Below, one piece after another: positions 4,827 through 5,365 of a DNA stretch of 5,365 nt. Below the pieces are notes generated by a model. It ran no database searches and was not told the DNA's origin. It saw nothing but the letters and a program-made list of their open reading frames with translations. Source of the stretch: Comamonadaceae bacterium (GTDB lineage Bacteria; Pseudomonadota; Gammaproteobacteria; Burkholderiales; Burkholderiaceae); NCBI GenBank assembly GCA_947377705.1, contig CANCGU010000187.1, forward strand, positions 1 to 5,365, given 5' to 3'. Position 1 is the first letter of the stretch, and every line of letters starts with the position of its first letter. Position numbers and translations under genes: made by a program.

Positions 4827-5365
4827 GCGGCCATCCGCGCCAAGCGTTGTGAAGCGGGTGGGTGTGAGTAGTAAAACGCTACATACCAAGGGTCGGGCGT
4901 GAGAGTGGAGGCGTTGTCTTGGTAAAGCTTGAGCAAGGCGCTGGCAAGCGACTTGCCATCACTGTTGGCGACGGCGTAAGCGTCGGCTTCAAACTCAAAT
5001 GTGCGGGAACGGCGTGCCGACAAGGGAGAGACAAAGAAAGTGAACAAAGGCAGCACCAGCATGAACAGTAACAAGGCCAATGCGCTGTTGTTGCCGTTGA
5101 GGTTAGGCATCACGCCCAAGCCGGTGTAAAACCAAACCTGTTGCGATACCCAGCCGAGCAAGGCCAAGCCCGCCAGACTGGTGGCAAAGCTGGTGGCCAT
5201 CATTTTTAAAATGTGGCGATGCTTGAAGTGGCCTAGCTCGTGCGCCAGTACAGCCTCCATTTCATCGCCATTGAGTTGGGCCAGCAGCGTGTCGAAAAAC
5301 ACCACGCGTTTGGCCGCGCCAAAGCCTGTGAAGAATGCATTGGAGTGGGCCGAGCGGCGGCTGCC
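4823..5365 (-). CDS. M48/Ste24-type membrane zinc metalloprotease (5' end beyond the window)
   Basis: Partial gene: the last 180 codons and the stop are present, and the N-terminal part lies beyond position 5365. The reading frame is open to the edge, beginning GSRRSAHSNAFFTGFGAAKR, a stretch typical of Ste24/CAAX-protease-1 relatives. The zinc site HELGH is at visible residues 42-46. The third ligand is Glu126 in EFEADAYA (124-131), with Asp128 two residues on. YYSHPPASQRLARM (165-178) is the usual C-terminal SHPP element. Two hydrophobic segments lie at about 56-83 and 95-112. The protein would sit in the inner membrane and may take part in protein quality control; the bacterial substrate is unknown. 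The internal GTG at 5305 is not the start, because conserved family sequence continues upstream. The stop overlaps the rsgA start by four bases. Confidence 0.93.
   Translation of the reverse strand, partial: GSRRSAHSNAFFTGFGAAKRVVFFDTLLAQLNGDEMEAVLAHELGHFKHRHILKMMATSFATSLAGLALLGWVSQQVWFYTGLGVMPNLNGNNSALALLLFMLVLPLFTFFVSPLSARRSRTFEFEADAYAVANSDGKSLASALLKLYQDNASTLTPDPWYVAFYYSHPPASQRLARMAA

Noticed and set aside
4827..4889. Longer rsgA start 21 residues upstream
   Set aside because: The extra residues do not look like RsgA and overlap the conserved C terminus of the M48 protease; the ATGA junction is far more typical.
4942..4958. TGGCAAG/CTTGCCA hairpin inside the M48 gene
   Set aside because: Seven-bp stem with a 3-base loop and no T-run; within chance expectation.

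Overview
The window is core chromosome from a betaproteobacterium, most likely Burkholderiales and probably Comamonadaceae (Limnohabitans/Rhodoferax-like). This rests on moderately GC-rich coding, the protein family variants (L19 with an Ala/Lys-rich tail, an AmpE-like 'CobD/CbiB family' protein, a CoA-type Nudix hydrolase) and the gene order. The taxon is inferred from protein style, not from a search. There is no rRNA, tRNA, CRISPR array, insertion sequence, phage gene or other sign of recent transfer.

Positions 1-2256, + strand, hold the ribosome/tRNA-modification operon rpsP (protein S16) - rimM (30S maturation factor) - trmD (tRNA m1G37 methyltransferase) - rplS (protein L19). It ends in a strong intrinsic terminator. 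The two outer genes are needed at ribosomal-protein levels; the two inner genes are not. Two sequence signals fit that need. A near-perfect terminator-like hairpin (8-bp stem, UCCG tetraloop, six T) lies inside rimM at 451-475. A consensus TATAAT lies on the trmD stop codon at 1690-1695 and could refire transcription for rplS.

Positions 2258-3928, + strand, hold a Nudix hydrolase of the coenzyme A pyrophosphatase type, then an integral membrane protein of the AmpE / CobD-CbiB family. The Nudix start codon sits one base after the T-run of the rplS terminator, so its ribosome-binding region lies inside the terminator stem. The membrane protein gene has no clear Shine-Dalgarno but has a -10-like hexamer seven bases before its ATG, so it may be leaderless.

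Positions 3939-5365, - strand, hold rsgA (ribosome-assembly GTPase) and the 3' part of an M48/Ste24-type membrane zinc metalloprotease gene that runs off the right edge. Their codons overlap as ATGA, so they are probably co-transcribed and translationally coupled. The rightward and leftward units converge with only 10 bases between stop codons and no obvious terminator.

Three genes (rimM, trmD, rsgA) serve ribosome assembly or decoding beside two ribosomal protein genes. I see no new multi-gene system. The points worth a second look are regulatory: the intragenic terminator, the promoter on the trmD stop, and the terminator/start overlap at the Nudix gene.
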